A DNA stretch of 63,388 bases from Bacteroides caecigallinarum (GTDB lineage Bacteria; Bacteroidota; Bacteroidia; Bacteroidales; Bacteroidaceae). The translations under genes were made by a program, and so were the position numbers. The stretch spans positions 1 to 63,388 of the forward strand of contig NZ_JADYTJ010000013.1 in the NCBI RefSeq assembly GCF_021531075.1, written 5' to 3'. The notes below the pieces were generated by a model, which worked only from the letters and a program-made list of their open reading frames with translations, did no database searches and was not told where the DNA came from. This document shows positions 43,765 to 53,197 of this stretch, piece after piece. Every line of letters starts with the position of its first letter. Position 1 is the first letter of the stretch.

Positions 43765-44553
43765 TTATATTATAAGCAGACTCACAGCCATTATTGCCAT
43801 TCCCAATATTACACCGCTGATTCCCCAGTGGTGGTGACCGTACTTCTCTGTGCTGGGCAGAAGTTCGTCGAATGATATATACACCATTATTCCGGAAACA
43901 AGTGCCAGCAGTAGTGCGTTGATTGACGGAGTCCAGAATGGTATAAGGAAAAGTATTCCTATCAGTGCACCTATAGGTTCGGCCATTCCCGACATAAATG
44001 AGTACCAGAATGCTTTTCTGCGGCTGCCGGTGGAGTGGTAGATAGGTACCGACACCGCTACACCTTCAGGTATGTTATGTATGGCTATGGCAAATACTAT
44101 AGGTATTGCTATTTCCAGGTCCGTGAGTGCCGATGTAAACGTGGCAAGTCCTTCAGGAAAGTTATGTATCCCAATGGCTAGTGCCATCATGACTCCTGTA
44201 CGTTTAAGTTTCTTGTCATTACCCTGGAATGTGTGAATTTCGTGTGGATTTTCATCTTCGGGAACCAGGAAGTCTATAAGTGCTATCAGTCCTATACCTA
44301 TGAAAAAAGCCAGCAGCATATAGGCTGAAGCTTCTTTTTCGCCGTATATTCCGCTTAGCAGATGAACAGACTCGGGCATAAGTTCCATGAAGGATACGTA
44401 AATCATTACTCCTGCCGACAATCCCAGTGATGCAGACAGGAAACGGGTGTCTGTCTTTTTCGACAGCAATGCTATGAGGCTTCCTATGCCGGTAGATAGT
44501 CCGGCTATCAGTGTCAGCGCGAAGGCTAACAGCATGTCGTTGTTTGTTATCAT
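43765..44553 (-). CDS. zupT: ZIP-family divalent metal transporter
   Basis: The 262-residue protein has eight membrane helices with the metal-site motifs IHNFPEGLATF (helix IV) and IHNIPEGVAV (helix V), as in ZupT. It imports Zn2+ and possibly Fe2+ and other cations. A TATCTTTG box at 44578-44585 on the minus strand is a likely promoter element. Confidence 0.92.
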   Translation of the reverse strand: MITNNDMLLAFALTLIAGLSTGIGSLIALLSKKTDTRFLSASLGLSAGVMIYVSFMELMPESVHLLSGIYGEKEASAYMLLAFFIGIGLIALIDFLVPEDENPHEIHTFQGNDKKLKRTGVMMALAIGIHNFPEGLATFTSALTDLEIAIPIVFAIAIHNIPEGVAVSVPIYHSTGSRRKAFWYSFMSGMAEPIGALIGILFLIPFWTPSINALLLALVSGIMVYISFDELLPSTEKYGHHHWGISGVILGMAIMAVSLLII

Positions 44554-44627
44554 ATTTATCCGGTGTTTAATTTAGGGCAAAGATAATAACCTTAGGCATT
44601 AAAAAAAAATGTGCTGTCATTTTATAT

Positions 44628-44671
44628 AAAACGACAAAGCGTTTTACCCAAAACGTCCTGTCGTTTTTTTT
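44628..44671 (+). terminator. Orphan terminator-like hairpin
   Basis: AAACGACA..GCGTTTT and AAAACGT..TGTCGTTT pair around ACCC, followed by eight or so T on the plus strand. No plus-strand gene lies upstream in the gap, so it may end a small RNA or attenuate the AlkD-like gene. Confidence 0.6.
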
Positions 44672-44750
44672 GAGGCGTATCAACGATGCAAATTTCGGAT
44701 ATTATTTATATATTTGCTCATCGGCAAAATATTTGATAAGTTGAAGCGAT

Positions 44751-45473
44751 ATGGTTACTGATAATATATTCCTTTTACAAGGCAAACCGGTGAGGGAACA
44801 TCTTCTTGCACTCTCTGTAAATTCGAACAAGGCATTTGCGGAGAAACTTAATCCTGGGGTAGATAATGTGCTGGGCTTGCGTCTGCCTGATATGAGAAAA
44901 CTGGCTGTGCAAATTGCCAAATCCGACTGGAAGGCATATCTGGCCACAGCTCCATCGTTCTATATGGAAGAAAGGATGCTGCAGGGCCTGGTATTGGGAT
45001 ATGTGAAACCGGATGACGATATCGAATCATATCTGTCATATGTCACCCGCTTTGTAAAGATAATAAACAGTTGGTCCGTATGCGATTCGTTCAAGTTTGC
45101 AGGAACCGGGAAATATTTCTCTGTCCATTCCGACAGGATATGGGAGTATCTTAAACCATTTATACTTTCCGATAAGGAATACGAGATACGTTTCGGAGTG
45201 GTAATGACAATGAAGTATTTTATAGATGAAAGTCATATTGACGAACTGTTCGGATTTTACGACAATATCACTCATGATGCCTATTATGTGAAGATGGCAG
45301 TGGCATGGGCCATATCTTTTTGCTTTGTAGCTTATCCGGAAAAGACGATGGAATATCTGATGCGTGCGAAACTGGATGATTTTACTTATAATAAGGCTAT
45401 TCAGAAAGCCATAGAGTCATATCGTGTAGACGAAGCGATGAAAGTAAAGTTGCGCAGCATGAGGCGTAAATGA
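44751..45473 (+). CDS. AlkD-like DNA alkylation repair protein
   Basis: The 240-residue protein is helical and HEAT-repeat-like with the family marks LGLRLPDMRKLAVQIAKSDW, MEERMLQGLVLGYVK, INSWSVCDSFKF (the tryptophan and aspartate of the AlkD active site), IRFGVVMTMKYFID and YYVKMAVAWAISFCFVAYPEK. AlkD-type enzymes remove alkylated bases. A TATATTTG box at 44709-44716 is a likely -7 element. Confidence 0.88.
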   Translation: MVTDNIFLLQGKPVREHLLALSVNSNKAFAEKLNPGVDNVLGLRLPDMRKLAVQIAKSDWKAYLATAPSFYMEERMLQGLVLGYVKPDDDIESYLSYVTRFVKIINSWSVCDSFKFAGTGKYFSVHSDRIWEYLKPFILSDKEYEIRFGVVMTMKYFIDESHIDELFGFYDNITHDAYYVKMAVAWAISFCFVAYPEKTMEYLMRAKLDDFTYNKAIQKAIESYRVDEAMKVKLRSMRRK

Positions 45474-45504
45474 AATATTTTTAAACATTATAGTAATTAC
45501 CAAC

Positions 45505-46143
45505 ATGAAAACAATTTCAAGATTATTTTTAATTGCCGGACTTGTGTCTTTGTCGGCATGTGCTCCGTCGCAGAAGGATGCTGGAGCGCAAAGTGCTTCT
45601 AATTCGGAAAACCAGGTTATAGAAACTATCATGACGCGCAGGAGTATACGCAAGTACAAGCAGCAGCCGGTGGAAATGGAGAAGTTGCAGCAAATTCTGA
45701 ATTGCGGCATAAATGCGCCTAACGGTCAGAACAAACAGTCGTGGGAGATTCGTGTCGTGACAGAGGACTATATCTCTGATCTGGACTCACTGAACAGAAG
45801 CCTTGCCATTGCTAAAGGCGCCGACGAATCCAAGATTCGCCATGCATCATACGGTGCACCGGTGATGGTTTTCATTGCCAACGACCCAACGTACGATTTT
45901 TCGCAGGTGGATTGTGGCCTGCTGGGTGCCAATATGATACTCACTGCCGAATCGTTAGGGCTTGGTTCATGCTGTCTGGGAGGAATAGCCAGAACAATGA
46001 AACAACCGGAAGCGGAAGCATTGCTCAAACGTCTTGACTTGCCGGAGAATTATAATCTGCTTTATGCCATTTCTTTCGGATATCCGGATGAATCGCCGGC
46101 TGCCAAACCACGCAAAGCTGAAAAAATCAAATTTATAGATTGA
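45505..46143 (+). CDS. Nitroreductase-family lipoprotein
   Basis: The 212-residue protein has a lipobox (LVSLSACAPS, Cys15) followed by a nitroreductase domain: IMTRRSIRKYKQQPVE (FMN phosphate site), NAPNGQNKQSWEIRVV, and GLGSCCLGG. Most nitroreductases are cytoplasmic; here export through the Sec system raises the question of how FMN and reductant are supplied. It starts 31 bases after the AlkD-like gene. Confidence 0.85.
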   Translation: MKTISRLFLIAGLVSLSACAPSQKDAGAQSASNSENQVIETIMTRRSIRKYKQQPVEMEKLQQILNCGINAPNGQNKQSWEIRVVTEDYISDLDSLNRSLAIAKGADESKIRHASYGAPVMVFIANDPTYDFSQVDCGLLGANMILTAESLGLGSCCLGGIARTMKQPEAEALLKRLDLPENYNLLYAISFGYPDESPAAKPRKAEKIKFID

Positions 46144-46171
46144 TATTTGTGGAACAATAAAAAATATACTG

Positions 46172-46206
46172 ACACACGGACAATTATACGTCTGTGTGTT
46201 TTTTAT
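46172..46206 (+). terminator. Terminator after the nitroreductase gene
   Basis: ACACACGGAC and GTCTGTGTGT pair around an eight-base loop and are followed by six T. Confidence 0.88.
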
Positions 46207-46267
46207 TCAATATATTTTGTATCTTTGCCTTATAAAATAAAAATATTTATTCTAATCGTATATATTC

Positions 46268-49200
46268 ATGAAAGAAATCATTAATCTTAAATTAAAGGCA
46301 AAGTTAGGTTTGGCTATGGCTTCGTTCATGGCAATGGGTGCATCTGCCCAGGTAGTCAAACATGAAAGGTTGCTTTCGTTCGAGGATGGTTCTGTACCAT
46401 CATACATTACTACCGACAAAGGAACTCTAGGTATCAATGACGAACACTACAAGGATGGACTGAACTGTATGCAGTGGTCTTTCGAACCCGGTGCGGTGCT
46501 GTCTGTAAAAAAAGACTTGAAGTTCGAAAAGCTTGATCCTTCGGGAAAAGACCTGTATCTGTCGGCTTTCATAGTCTGGGTGTATAACGAGAAGGCACAG
46601 GACAAGAAAATCCGTTTCGAGTTCCTGAAGGATGGCAAGGAGTGTACATCTTTCCCGTTCGGCATCAACTTCACAGGATGGCGTGCCGCATGGGTGTGTT
46701 ATGAAAGAGATATGGAAGGTACTCCCGAAGAGGGGATGAACGAAATCAGGGTGCAGGCTCCGGATGTGGAAGGTACTTTATATTTCGATCATGTGATAAC
46801 GGCAAGCAAGGTTGACCCTCGACAGCAGACAGCCGATGTACAGGTGCCGTTCGTAAATAAAGGCACAAAAAGTCATTGGTTGCTCATCTATCCGCATTCA
46901 TTGTGGAAACCTGATATAGAACTTACTGACCTGACAGAAAAAAACAGGCAGGATATGCAACTGATGGAGAAAAGATTCCGTGACATGCTTTACACTCCGT
47001 CCGAACTCACTCCGAAAGAAGTTAATGCCATAAAAAAGGCATTTGCCAAATATAATATAGTATATAAGAACGGCAAGGTGAGTGGTATGCCTATTTTCAT
47101 GGTACGCCAGGCCGAGGCATACGAACGTATGATTGAAGGCTGGAATAAGGATATGTTCACCAAACTGGGCATGGAGATGAACAATTATTTCAATCTGATG
47201 AAGCGTGTGGCTGTGGCATACAACAATGCCGTGAAGGAAGACGACAAGAAAGAACTGGAATATATCTTCAATGCCATGTACGACCATATCACAGACCAGG
47301 GTGTGGCCTACGGAAGCTGTTGGGGAAACATTCATCATTACGGCTACAGTATGCGAGGACTTTATCCGGCATATTTCCTTATGAAGGACGTACTCAGAAA
47401 GAGAGGAAAACTGCAGGAAGCAGAGAACACACTCCGTTGGTATTCCATTGCAAACGAGGTTTATCCTAAACCAACCGGAAACGGTATCGATATAGATACT
47501 TTCAACACACAGACTCAGGGACGCATAGCCAGCATATTGATAATGGAAGACACTCCGGAGAAACTTCAGTATCTGCGCTCGTTCTCCAGATGGATAGACT
47601 ACGGATGTCGTCCGGCACCGGGACTGATGGGCTCGTTCAAGTCGGATGGGGCTTGTTTCCACCATTGCAACAACTATCCTGCATATGCAGTGGGAGGCCT
47701 TGACGGTGCCACAAACATGATTTATCTGTTTAGCGGTACGGATCTCAGACTATCGGAAGAGGCACACAGCACAGTGAAGAAGGTTCTGCTCACCATGCGC
47801 TTCTATTGCAACACACGCCAGTGGTCATTGTCGATGTCAGGCCGACACCCTAACGGAAAGGGACAGCTGATACCTGTACAGTATGCCATGATGGCTATTG
47901 CCGGAACACCGGACGGACAGAAAAGCATAGACCCCGATATGGCTTCGGCATACCTCAGACTGATGTCGCTCAGCGGGTCGGTAGATAAGGATGCGCCTGA
48001 TTATCTGCCACGTACTTCGAATGCGCTTGAACTGAAACTTAAGAAGCTGTTCGAAGACAGCGGTTACAAACCGGAACCCGAACCACAGGGAAATCTTGCT
48101 CTTGGATATGGATGCGTCAGTGTACAGCGCCGCGACAACTGGGCAGCTGTGGTCAGAGGTCATTCCAGATACCTTTGGGCAGCCGAGCATTATCTTGATG
48201 CCAATTTCTACGGACGCTATCTGGCGCATGGCAGTATGCAGATACTTACAGGCAAGCCGGGACAACTCGTTACTTTCGCCACTTCAGGCTGGCAGGAGAA
48301 TGGTTTCGACTGGAACCGTTTCCCCGGAGCTACATCAGTGCATCTTCCGTTCGATAAGCTTCGTGCTGTAGTATTGAACGTCGATACTTATTCAGGAATG
48401 GAAGAAATGCTTTATTCAGATGAGGCTTTTGCAGGCGGACTGTCGCAGGCCGGAACTAATGGTAACTTCGGTATGAAACTGCACGAACATGACAAGTACA
48501 ACGGCTCGCACAGGGCAAGGAAATCATATCATTTCTTCGATGGCACAATAGTGTGTCTCGGGTCGGATATAGAGAACGATGTGAAGGAGTATGAAACAGA
48601 AACAACCGTGTTCCAGCTTGCTGCCGTAACTCCTGAAATGAAAGAATACTGGCAGGACTATACTCCGGACGGCAAGGTGTTTATCGACCCTAACGGAGTG
48701 GGGTATTATCTTTCGAAGGAAACAGCTGCGGAAGCAAAGTTCGAAAAGAATTTCCCACAGACAACGGTGGGTGAACGTAAAACCAATCCTACCACAGGCG
48801 ACTGGGTGTCGTTGGTTGTAGCACACGGAAAGGCTCCAAAGGCTAAAGGATATGAATATGCCGTACTTCCACGCACAGACATTGAGGCTTTGGGTAAGTT
48901 TGCAAAGAAACCGGATTACAAGGTGCTCCAGCGTGACAGAAACGCACATATAGTAAGGACTGCCGATGGCAAATTCACGTCGTACGTATTGTTCGAAACT
49001 CCTAAGTCTGAACTGCCAAAAGGACTTGTTCTTAAAACAGATACGTCGTGCCTTGTAATGGTTAAGGATAATAAGGATAAAGTGTTGCTGACAGTGGCAC
49101 AGCCCGACCTGGCTTTGTATCGTGGCGCCAGCGACGAGGCTTTCGATGAAAATGGAAAGAGAAAGGAGCGCAGTATATATTCCCGTCCGTGGAAGTTTGA

Positions 49201-49357
49201 CGAGAGTCTGGAGATACCGGTAACGGTTACTTTAAAAGGCAGGTGGAATGTAAAGGAAACTCCTTTCTGCAAAGTGCTTTCTTCCGACAAGAAACAGACG
49301 GTGCTGAAGTTTATCTGTAAGGATGCGGCAAGCTATGATGTGGAACTGGAGAAATAA
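46268..49357 (+). CDS. Chondroitinase-type polysaccharide lyase, family 8
   Basis: The 1029-residue protein has a signal peptide ending in GASAQ, an N-terminal beta-sandwich (about 30-190, [17 protein letters not shown]), an alpha/alpha toroid (about 220-600 with [32 protein letters not shown] and [10 protein letters not shown]) and the C-terminal antiparallel beta supersandwich ([22 protein letters not shown] and later). This is the chondroitin ABC lyase architecture: it cuts uronic acid linkages in chondroitin or dermatan sulfate, or hyaluronan, by beta-elimination. No susC/D or sulfatase genes are adjacent. A TATCTTTG box lies at 46220-46227. Confidence 0.9.
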   Translation: MKEIINLKLKAKLGLAMASFMAMGASAQVVKHERLLSFEDGSVPSYITTDKGTLGINDEHYKDGLNCMQWSFEPGAVLSVKKDLKFEKLDPSGKDLYLSAFIVWVYNEKAQDKKIRFEFLKDGKECTSFPFGINFTGWRAAWVCYERDMEGTPEEGMNEIRVQAPDVEGTLYFDHVITASKVDPRQQTADVQVPFVNKGTKSHWLLIYPHSLWKPDIELTDLTEKNRQDMQLMEKRFRDMLYTPSELTPKEVNAIKKAFAKYNIVYKNGKVSGMPIFMVRQAEAYERMIEGWNKDMFTKLGMEMNNYFNLMKRVAVAYNNAVKEDDKKELEYIFNAMYDHITDQGVAYGSCWGNIHHYGYSMRGLYPAYFLMKDVLRKRGKLQEAENTLRWYSIANEVYPKPTGNGIDIDTFNTQTQGRIASILIMEDTPEKLQYLRSFSRWIDYGCRPAPGLMGSFKSDGACFHHCNNYPAYAVGGLDGATNMIYLFSGTDLRLSEEAHSTVKKVLLTMRFYCNTRQWSLSMSGRHPNGKGQLIPVQYAMMAIAGTPDGQKSIDPDMASAYLRLMSLSGSVDKDAPDYLPRTSNALELKLKKLFEDSGYKPEPEPQGNLALGYGCVSVQRRDNWAAVVRGHSRYLWAAEHYLDANFYGRYLAHGSMQILTGKPGQLVTFATSGWQENGFDWNRFPGATSVHLPFDKLRAVVLNVDTYSGMEEMLYSDEAFAGGLSQAGTNGNFGMKLHEHDKYNGSHRARKSYHFFDGTIVCLGSDIENDVKEYETETTVFQLAAVTPEMKEYWQDYTPDGKVFIDPNGVGYYLSKETAAEAKFEKNFPQTTVGERKTNPTTGDWVSLVVAHGKAPKAKGYEYAVLPRTDIEALGKFAKKPDYKVLQRDRNAHIVRTADGKFTSYVLFETPKSELPKGLVLKTDTSCLVMVKDNKDKVLLTVAQPDLALYRGASDEAFDENGKRKERSIYSRPWKFDESLEIPVTVTLKGRWNVKETPFCKVLSSDKKQTVLKFICKDAASYDVELEK

Positions 49358-49383
49358 ATAATACTGATAGCAGAAAATCATAG

Positions 49384-49430
49384 AAAAAATGTCTTATGCG
49401 ATATATTGTCGTGTAAGGCATTTTTTTTTA
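49384..49430 (+). terminator. Terminator after the lyase gene
   Basis: AATGTCTTA and TAAGGCATT (one G-T pair) close an arm followed by nine T. Confidence 0.82.
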
Positions 49431-49507
49431 TTGATTTTACTAATATTAAAAACATATGGTTAATATAAAGTAATAATAGTTTCTATATTTTTAATATCTT
49501 TAAAAAC

Positions 49508-49540
49508 GGGGGGGGGGGTAAAATTAATCTATTATCTTTG
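49508..49540 (+). promoter_or_regulatory. Pilus operon promoter with G11 tract at the -33 position
   Basis: A run of eleven G (49508-49518) stands where the -33 TTG should be, 14 bases before a perfect -7 box TATCTTTG (49533-49540). A direct repeat CTAGAG occurs at 49545 and 49555, near the expected start site. Changes in the G run would shift upstream sequence relative to the -7 box. Confidence 0.75.
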
Positions 49541-49613
49541 CATGCTAGAGTTTACTAGAGGGATATAAATTGATTTTCATGTTTTTGTACCTTGTTTTGT
49601 AATAGTGTTTTAT

Positions 49614-50846
49614 ATGAACGTTTCAAGTTACAAATATAGATATAAAATTCGACGTCTCATCGTATTGATGAATATTTCTTTTATCACAGCCTTGCTGTTT
49701 GCACAGCAAGTGGAGGAACGTCGTTTCTCAAAAGAATATGTCATTCTGTACAAAATAGAGAAATCCAATATCGACACAACATTCTATGACAATAAAGCTG
49801 AGCTGCACAGATTGGACAGTGACATTAAGAAAATCCTGTCTCTGAAAGATGTTTCCCTGGACTCGTTGGTGGTTATATCTTCCGCTTCGCCCGATGGAGA
49901 CAGCTTGTATAACTTCAGGTTGTCCGAAAGACGCGGACAGAGCATAGACCGTTTTATTTCAACCCAAAATCCTGACTTTGATAAGAATATACTGTTCAAG
50001 TTTCCCGTGGGCGAAAACTGGGAAGCTTTCAGGGATATTGCCCTTACAGACGTGCAGATGCCTATGCGCAATGAGCTTATAGAGATTATAGATAATGGCA
50101 GCATGACGGTAGCTGCCAAGGAAAAGTGGCTCAGAAATAACAGGACCCTCTACAGATATGTCATGCGTAACCACATCCATAAATTAAGGTCGGCATATGT
50201 TCATCTTAATTATACGTGCAGGTATATGGCTTTTCCTTCCCTCAGCGAGGGCGGTCTTGCAGTGGATATGGACAGGCCGCAGCATATATATGTTCCGCAG
50301 CCGGAAACACCGGAGCGCAAGTTCAGCTTGCCTCCTTTCGGCATAAAGACAAATACACTGTATGACGTGGCTCTTGTGCCTAACATAGGTGTGGAATTTT
50401 TCTTCAACCGCCGGTGGTCTGTATCTGCCAACTGGATGTATGCATGGTGGGAGAGCGACAAACGCAGTTGGTACTGGCGTGTGTATGGAGGCGAATTGGA
50501 AGGAAGATGGTGGTTCGGCAAGAACGGATATGGCGACAATTTCACAGGACATCACCTCGGACTTTATGCACAGGCAGGTACGTTCGATTTCGAGGCCGGT
50601 GGCAGAGGACAGATGGTGGACAAGTGGAGCTTCGGAGGCGGTGTGTCGTACGGATATTCACTGCCGTTGACCAAACGTCTGAACATGGATTTCTCTATCG
50701 GACTGGGATATTTCAGGGCCGATTTCAAGGAGTATCTCCCTATAGGCGGGCATTACGTATGGCAGCAGACTACGCGCAGAAACTGGATAGGACCTACAAA
50801 GGCAGAGGTCAGTCTGGTGTGGATAATTGGTGGTAATAAAAGATAG
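49614..50846 (+). CDS. DUF3575 outer-membrane protein with OmpA-like segment
   Basis: The 410-residue protein (ATG at 49614) has a signal peptide (LIVLMNISFITALLFAQQ), an OmpA-like middle part (LVVISSASPDGDSLYNFRLSERRGQSIDRFI has the family spacing) and a C-terminal DUF3575 beta-barrel (FGIKTNTLYDVALVPNIGVEFFF to KAEVSLVWIIGG). Such proteins head fimbrillin operons in Bacteroides and may anchor the pilus to envelope and peptidoglycan. It is the first gene of the pilus operon. Confidence 0.85.
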   Translation: MNVSSYKYRYKIRRLIVLMNISFITALLFAQQVEERRFSKEYVILYKIEKSNIDTTFYDNKAELHRLDSDIKKILSLKDVSLDSLVVISSASPDGDSLYNFRLSERRGQSIDRFISTQNPDFDKNILFKFPVGENWEAFRDIALTDVQMPMRNELIEIIDNGSMTVAAKEKWLRNNRTLYRYVMRNHIHKLRSAYVHLNYTCRYMAFPSLSEGGLAVDMDRPQHIYVPQPETPERKFSLPPFGIKTNTLYDVALVPNIGVEFFFNRRWSVSANWMYAWWESDKRSWYWRVYGGELEGRWWFGKNGYGDNFTGHHLGLYAQAGTFDFEAGGRGQMVDKWSFGGGVSYGYSLPLTKRLNMDFSIGLGYFRADFKEYLPIGGHYVWQQTTRRNWIGPTKAEVSLVWIIGGNKR

Positions 50847-50852
50847 TGGCTT

Positions 50853-51965
50853 ATGAAAGGAAAAGTATTCATATTGTTTGTCTTTCTTATGGCTATGGTT
50901 TCCAGCTCGTGCAAGCATAAGGAATTGTGTATGGACCATAATCATAACGCCAATGTCATGCTAGAAGTGAACTGGTATCTTAAGTGGAATCTTCAGTATT
51001 ATATAGACTGGGAGACACAGTGGAACCCGGAATGGAAGATTGACTGGAGCAAGATTGTTCCGCCGGAGCCTGAGGGTGTGCGACTTGTAGCCCAGAAACA
51101 CGACGATAAGTACAAGCAGACGTACAACCTTCCGCCGGGAGGAGGACCATTGGAACTGCAGCCGGGTGCCTACAGTGTATTGCTTTACAATAACGATACG
51201 GAATATATCATATTTGAGGATGCGGAACTGTCGTCGGCGCTTACCGCCACCACAAGGTCGAGAACCAGAAGCCCTTATTCCGAGAACAGGCCGGATGAGG
51301 TGACGGTGAACCAGCCGGACTTCCTCTTTTCAAGTTATGACGACGATTTCGTGATAGACGAAAAAGAATACGATGCCACTACCGGCGATGTGATACGTAT
51401 TGTGGTGGATGTCCCTATGTATCCCGTGGTACTGACATATATAGTAAGGTATGAATTCAGTTCGGGAAAGGAATTTGTGGTGGAAGCGCGTGGAGCTCTT
51501 TCGGGCATGGCAGGAACGGTGAACCTCAGTACCCGCCGGACGCTGGACGATATGGTGACGGTGCTTTATGAAGAAGCCGAGGTGAGCGACTACGGGGTAG
51601 AGGCAGTGATACGTTCGTTCGGACTTTGTAATTTCGACCCTGTGTCTACCGATGAATATCCCAACGGACATTTCTACTCGCCGGACGAGATAGATTCGCG
51701 AACAGGTATCTCGCGTCAGGACAGGCCCCGTGTAGATGAAGAGACGCGAAATATACTTACTTTGGAACTTGCGCTGAGAAGCGGAAAAGTTAAGACAATA
51801 GAAACAGACGTTACGGATCAGATTCTGAAACAGCCGAGAGGTGGAGTGCTGATAGTGAAAGACATTGAAGTGACGCCGGAAGAAGGGGAAGGCGACAATG
51901 ACAGTGGCTTCGATGTAGATGTAAATGACTGGGGCGACCATGAAAGTATAGATATACCAATGTGA
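50853..51965 (+). CDS. DUF5119 lipoprotein
   Basis: The 370-residue protein has a lipobox (AMVSSSCKHK, Cys20). The first mature part is rich in Trp (VNWYLKWNLQYYIDWETQW), and it continues with two fimbrillin-like beta domains, PVVLTYIVRYEFSSGKEF marking the second. DUF5119 proteins are encoded next to DUF3575 genes in type V pilus operons; an Mfa2/FimB-like anchor or length-control role is possible. The start is 6 bases after the previous gene. Confidence 0.82.
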   Translation: MKGKVFILFVFLMAMVSSSCKHKELCMDHNHNANVMLEVNWYLKWNLQYYIDWETQWNPEWKIDWSKIVPPEPEGVRLVAQKHDDKYKQTYNLPPGGGPLELQPGAYSVLLYNNDTEYIIFEDAELSSALTATTRSRTRSPYSENRPDEVTVNQPDFLFSSYDDDFVIDEKEYDATTGDVIRIVVDVPMYPVVLTYIVRYEFSSGKEFVVEARGALSGMAGTVNLSTRRTLDDMVTVLYEEAEVSDYGVEAVIRSFGLCNFDPVSTDEYPNGHFYSPDEIDSRTGISRQDRPRVDEETRNILTLELALRSGKVKTIETDVTDQILKQPRGGVLIVKDIEVTPEEGEGDNDSGFDVDVNDWGDHESIDIPM

Positions 51966-52000
51966 TATAAATTTATAAGAATGTTTAATTTTAAATAGTT

Positions 52001-53113
52001 ATGAAAAAGAATGTTTTTTGGCTGGCAGCAATGGCTGCAGCAGTTTCACTGACAGGATGTTCGGTGGACGAAGTAGTGGAAAAAGCGGAAGTTCGCAACA
52101 TCGGCTTTGATGCGTTTGCGAATAAGAGTTCGAGAGCGACAGTGAATGCTAAAACTTTTGGGCATACAAGTTTTGGTGTGTGGGGAAGATACGACGAGGG
52201 TGGCAGTAGTTATGTAAATGTTTTTAATAATAAAGAAGTTAAATGGAGTAATACTGGAAATTTAGATGATGCTAATGGAGCTTGGGAGTATTCTCCACTT
52301 GTCCCTTGGGTTGCTGACAAAGATTATACCTTTGCCGCTGTAGCTCCATACAATGCTGCTTTTAGCTATGACTATACTAATGGTTATACTCTTGGAGAAA
52401 TAACATTGGATGCAACATACTCAGAGGGTAAATATACTAATCAGGTTGATTATTTGACAGCAACAGTTAAAAGTAGTGTTCAATCAACTATTAGTGGTGG
52501 AAAGGTTGGGTTCACATTCAACCATATAGTGTCTAATATTATCTTTAACTTTCAGCCTAAAATAGCAAATACAGGAGGTGAAACTACTGCGTGGACTTCA
52601 CCTGTGCAAATAATTATAAAGAATATTACTTTATCTAATGTTCTTACTAATAAGAAATATACAAATAATACTTGGAGTGCAGCGGACAGTCCTAATACTT
52701 CTGGCTCATTTGTTACAACTTTAAGTTCTGATAACATAACCACCTATGAACCTGCAGGTCCTACAGGTACTCCTACTCAAGTTTTAACACCACTTGAAAA
52801 TAAATTCTCATGGTTCGTAGTTCCGCAAACTGAAGAACAGGCACCAAACAGGAAACTTACCCTTACATTCGATATCAAGACTAAAGATGCTAGTGGAGCT
52901 TATAATGTAGTAGCAAAAACAGGTGCAACAGCTTCTGTTGATATAGATACAGATTGGGATGCTAATACCCAATATACTTACACAGTATATATCGGTACAG
53001 ATGTTTTAGGTCAGGATGCGTTTATCACGTTCGATGTAACTAGTGTTGCAGGTTGGGGTAATAGTTCACCTGTAGAAGATGATATCAATGTTACACCAAG
53101 TACAGGAGACTAA
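52001..53113 (+). CDS. Major fimbrillin candidate (Mfa/FimA-type lipoprotein)
   Basis: The 370-residue precursor has a lipobox (AVSLTGCSVD, Cys20) and an Arg at 45 (KSSRATVN), where Arg-specific proteases trim FimA-type pilins. Two beta domains follow: VWGRYDEGG to KVGFTFNHIVSNIIFNFQ, and a C-terminal part ending in GWGNSSPVEDDINVTPSTGD. Position and the stem-loop right after it suggest it is the main pilus subunit. The middle of the gene (about 52180-52800) is clearly more AT-rich than its ends, as expected for an exchanged surface-exposed segment. Confidence 0.85.
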   Translation: MKKNVFWLAAMAAAVSLTGCSVDEVVEKAEVRNIGFDAFANKSSRATVNAKTFGHTSFGVWGRYDEGGSSYVNVFNNKEVKWSNTGNLDDANGAWEYSPLVPWVADKDYTFAAVAPYNAAFSYDYTNGYTLGEITLDATYSEGKYTNQVDYLTATVKSSVQSTISGGKVGFTFNHIVSNIIFNFQPKIANTGGETTAWTSPVQIIIKNITLSNVLTNKKYTNNTWSAADSPNTSGSFVTTLSSDNITTYEPAGPTGTPTQVLTPLENKFSWFVVPQTEEQAPNRKLTLTFDIKTKDASGAYNVVAKTGATASVDIDTDWDANTQYTYTVYIGTDVLGQDAFITFDVTSVAGWGNSSPVEDDINVTPSTGD

Positions 53114-53137
53114 TACTTTTTATACTCCTATTATACT

Positions 53138-53168
53138 CCCTTACCGGCTCTTCCCCAGCCGGTAAGGG
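53138..53168 (+). other. Stem-loop after the major fimbrillin gene
   Basis: CCCTTACCGGCT and AGCCGGTAAGGG form a perfect 12-pair stem with a 7-base loop. No T run follows, so it may partly stop transcription or protect the upstream mRNA, giving more major than minor subunits. Confidence 0.75.
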
Positions 53169-53197
53169 TAATACCCATATTACATAACGACCCAGGT

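Noticed and set aside
46898-47665. 255-codon minus-strand open frame inside the PL8 lyase gene
   Set aside because: It lies wholly antisense to a well-supported gene, its translation has no family features, and its residue use looks like a shadow.
49440-49613. Invertible promoter upstream of the pilus operon
   Set aside because: No pair of inverted repeats flanks the -7 box and no invertase gene is nearby; the G tract is the only variable-looking element.
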